Assembly: GCF_002564025.1 (NCBI RefSeq)
Contig: NZ_PDJH01000001.1
Coordinates: forward strand, 2,294,001 to 2,358,000
Source of the DNA: Flavimobilis soli
Lineage (GTDB): Bacteria; Actinomycetota; Actinomycetes; Actinomycetales; Cellulomonadaceae
Length of the DNA stretch: 64,000 nt
Direction of reading: 5' to 3'
Part shown: positions 62,683-64,000 of the stretch, piece after piece
Layout of the letters: each line of letters begins with the position of its first letter
How positions within the stretch are numbered: position 1 is the first letter of the stretch
Notes under the pieces: model-generated
The model's database searches: none
The model's input: the letters and a program-made list of their open reading frames with translations, nothing else
Told to the model about the DNA's origin: nothing
Translations under genes and position numbers: made by a program

Positions 62683-63579
62683 TCATCGGATGTAGTCGAG
62701 CAGCGTCGGCTGCAGGACCCGGCTCGTGGCTCCGAGCGCCGCCTGGTAGGCGACCTCCTGGGCCTGGAGGTTGACCAGCGTCTCGGCGAGGTCGACGTCC
62801 TCGACCGCGGAGATGTCGGCCTTCACCGCGAGCTTCTTGCTCGAGTTCGCCTGGAGCTGGGCTTGGATCTGGTTGGTGCGAGCACCGATCGTCGCCGTCT
62901 CCTGGAGGATCGCGTCGTGGTGCCCGTCGATCTCGTCGATGTAACCAGACACGTCTGCTCCTGCCCGAAGATCTGCCGCGAGTCGGTCGAGCGTCGCGAA
63001 CACCGAGGTGGCGCCGGTGCCGAACACGGCAGCGCCGTTCCCGTCGACGCGAACGGTGACGTCCTCGGCGATGCGGCGCTCGACGGTGCCCGCACCCCCG
63101 TTGTAGGTGTACGTCCCGGTGATCGGGTCGCGCTCGAACGCGGCGCCGGCGTCGGAGGTGCCGGCGAAGACGGAACGGCCGAGGTACGTCGTGTTCGCCT
63201 GGCCGAGGAGCGCGTCGCGCGCTGCCTCGATCTCCTGGGCGATCGCCTCGCGCGCCTGCGCGTTCATGGTGCCGGAGTTGGCGCCCTGGATGGCGAGCGT
63301 GCGGGCTCGCGTGAGCTGCGTCGAGGCGGTGGTCAGCGCGGTGTCGACCGTGTTGAGCCAGGCTGCGCCGTCGCTCGCGTTGCGGTCGTACTGGATCAGC
63401 GCCCGGCTCTCGGCGCGCAGGCGCAGCGCCTGCGCGGTGCCTGCCGGGTCGTCGGACGGCTTCTCGATGCGGCGCAGGCTCGACGCCTGCCCCTGCAGCT
63501 TGGACATCGCGCGCAGGTTGGTCTGGATGTTCTCCAGGGACGTGCGCTGCGTCATCTGGTGCGTGATGCGCGTGATCAT
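62683..63579 (-). CDS. flgL: Flagellar hook-associated protein 3
   Basis: A 298-aa hook-filament junction protein. Flagellin-like N-terminal helix (ITRITHQMTQRTSLENIQTNL, then RIEKPSDDPAGTAQALRLR) and C-terminal helix (LAETLVNLQAQEVAYQAALG, then PTLLDYIR) flank a variable middle with TYLGRSVFAGT and DPITGTYTYNG. Exported through the flagellar type III apparatus. Its ATG overlaps the flgK stop as ATGA. Confidence 0.94.
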   Translation of the reverse strand: MITRITHQMTQRTSLENIQTNLRAMSKLQGQASSLRRIEKPSDDPAGTAQALRLRAESRALIQYDRNASDGAAWLNTVDTALTTASTQLTRARTLAIQGANSGTMNAQAREAIAQEIEAARDALLGQANTTYLGRSVFAGTSDAGAAFERDPITGTYTYNGGAGTVERRIAEDVTVRVDGNGAAVFGTGATSVFATLDRLAADLRAGADVSGYIDEIDGHHDAILQETATIGARTNQIQAQLQANSSKKLAVKADISAVEDVDLAETLVNLQAQEVAYQAALGATSRVLQPTLLDYIR

Positions 63580-63998
63580 CGGCCGACGACCCCCGTCCGG
63601 TTGATGAGCGTGTCGAGCATCTCGTCGACCGTCGTCAGGACGCGTGCGGCGCCCTGGTAGGCACGCTGGAAGGCCAGCATGTTGATGGTCTCCTCGTCGA
63701 TGTCGACGCTGGTCTGGGCGAGCTGGATCTGCTCGGCGGTCGAGCGCGCGTTCTCGGCGACCGTCGCGGAGCGGATGGCGGACTGCGTGTTGACGCCGAG
63801 GTCGACGACGAAGCGCTGCCAGTCACGGTCCGGGCTGTCGACCGCGACACCGATCTGCGCGATGCGGTCGGCGATCGAGCCGTCGAACGCGCCGTTGCCG
63901 GGCGCCGCGGCCGCGATGTTGCGGTAGTCGGTCGACACCAGGCTGAGCGCGAGGGACGGCGGCACGGCCGGGTCGGTGCCGAGCGTGAAGAAGTCGCC
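63576..63998 (-). CDS. flgK: Flagellar hook-associated protein 1, C-terminal part (cut by window edge)
   Basis: The final 140 residues. The frame is open to the window end (GDFFTLGTDPAVPPSLALSL), then the C-terminal coiled helix INMLAFQRAYQGAARVLTTVDEMLDTLINRTG, which is the HAP1/FlgK signature (usually xxNLxxFQxAYxAAAxVxxTxxxMxDTLI). Overlaps flgL by 4 bp. First visible gene of the operon flgK-flgL-fliW-HDOD. Confidence 0.93.
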   Translation of the reverse strand, partial: GDFFTLGTDPAVPPSLALSLVSTDYRNIAAAAPGNGAFDGSIADRIAQIGVAVDSPDRDWQRFVVDLGVNTQSAIRSATVAENARSTAEQIQLAQTSVDIDEETINMLAFQRAYQGAARVLTTVDEMLDTLINRTGVVGR

Positions 63999-64000
63999 GC

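Overview
The window is chromosomal DNA from a high-G+C Gram-positive actinobacterium. The evidence is strong G+C codon bias, an HrcA/CIRCE-controlled groEL, DUF3263/DUF3027/DUF4032 proteins, a WXG100 protein, PknB-type kinase signalling and many genes that appear to be leaderless (a TAnnnT -10 box 6-8 nt before ATG/GTG). Flagellar genes (flgK, flgL, fliW) together with these families fit the Cellulomonas/Oerskovia/Sanguibacter group of Micrococcales; this is inference, as no 16S gene is present.

Layout. 1-31 kb is ordinary core genome: the 3' end of cysS, rlmB, DUF4032, a UgpC/MsmK-type sugar ABC ATPase, otsAB (trehalose), a membrane Ser/Thr kinase, a DsbA-like protein, tRNA-Thr(TGT), a nicotinamidase, a divergent NarL-type two-component pair, SGNH hydrolase-ung, DUF3263, a LytR_C protein, a cold-shock protein, a beta-lactamase-fold hydrolase, a GH15-like secreted protein, an FAD oxidoreductase, CIRCE-groEL, WXG100, an HD-domain protein, an MprAB-like two-component system, an NYN protein, a glutamine amidotransferase-like protein that has lost its nucleophile, and a pspA/TPM-domain operon.

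31.4-54.5 kb is an exopolysaccharide/cell-surface region. A polyprenyl-phosphate sugar transferase is followed by five tightly coupled genes of visibly lower G+C with TTA codons (two glycosyltransferases, a flippase, a pyruvyltransferase, a putative polymerase), which look horizontally acquired. This run ends in a scar: a C-terminal remnant of a nucleotide-sugar dehydrogenase, a decayed IS3-family element, and an apparently intact 1350-bp IS3-family element with 28-bp inverted repeats but no target duplication, whose right end cuts off the 5' end of a giant repeat-containing surface protein. Beyond it are the regulatory and precursor genes: a Wzb-like phosphatase, a Wzz/BY-kinase fused to a DUF4012 extracytoplasmic domain, a Lys-rich Ig-like secreted protein, rmlD, rmlC, rmlB, a DUF559 gene bracketed by two copies of a 43-nt stem-loop, and an acyltransferase.

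54.7-61 kb carries a translationally coupled cold-shock-domain / DUF3027 / sacsin-like ATPase operon. The right edge is a leftward flagellar operon, flgK-flgL-fliW followed by an HDOD/EAL-like protein where csrA would often be found.

Most unusual items: the BY-kinase-DUF4012 fusion, the mirror-symmetric divergent leaderless promoter of the NarL-type system, the IS-mediated scar with its four-domain higher-order repeat protein, the duplicated stem-loop around the DUF559 gene, and the coupled CSD/DUF3027/sacsin-like operon.
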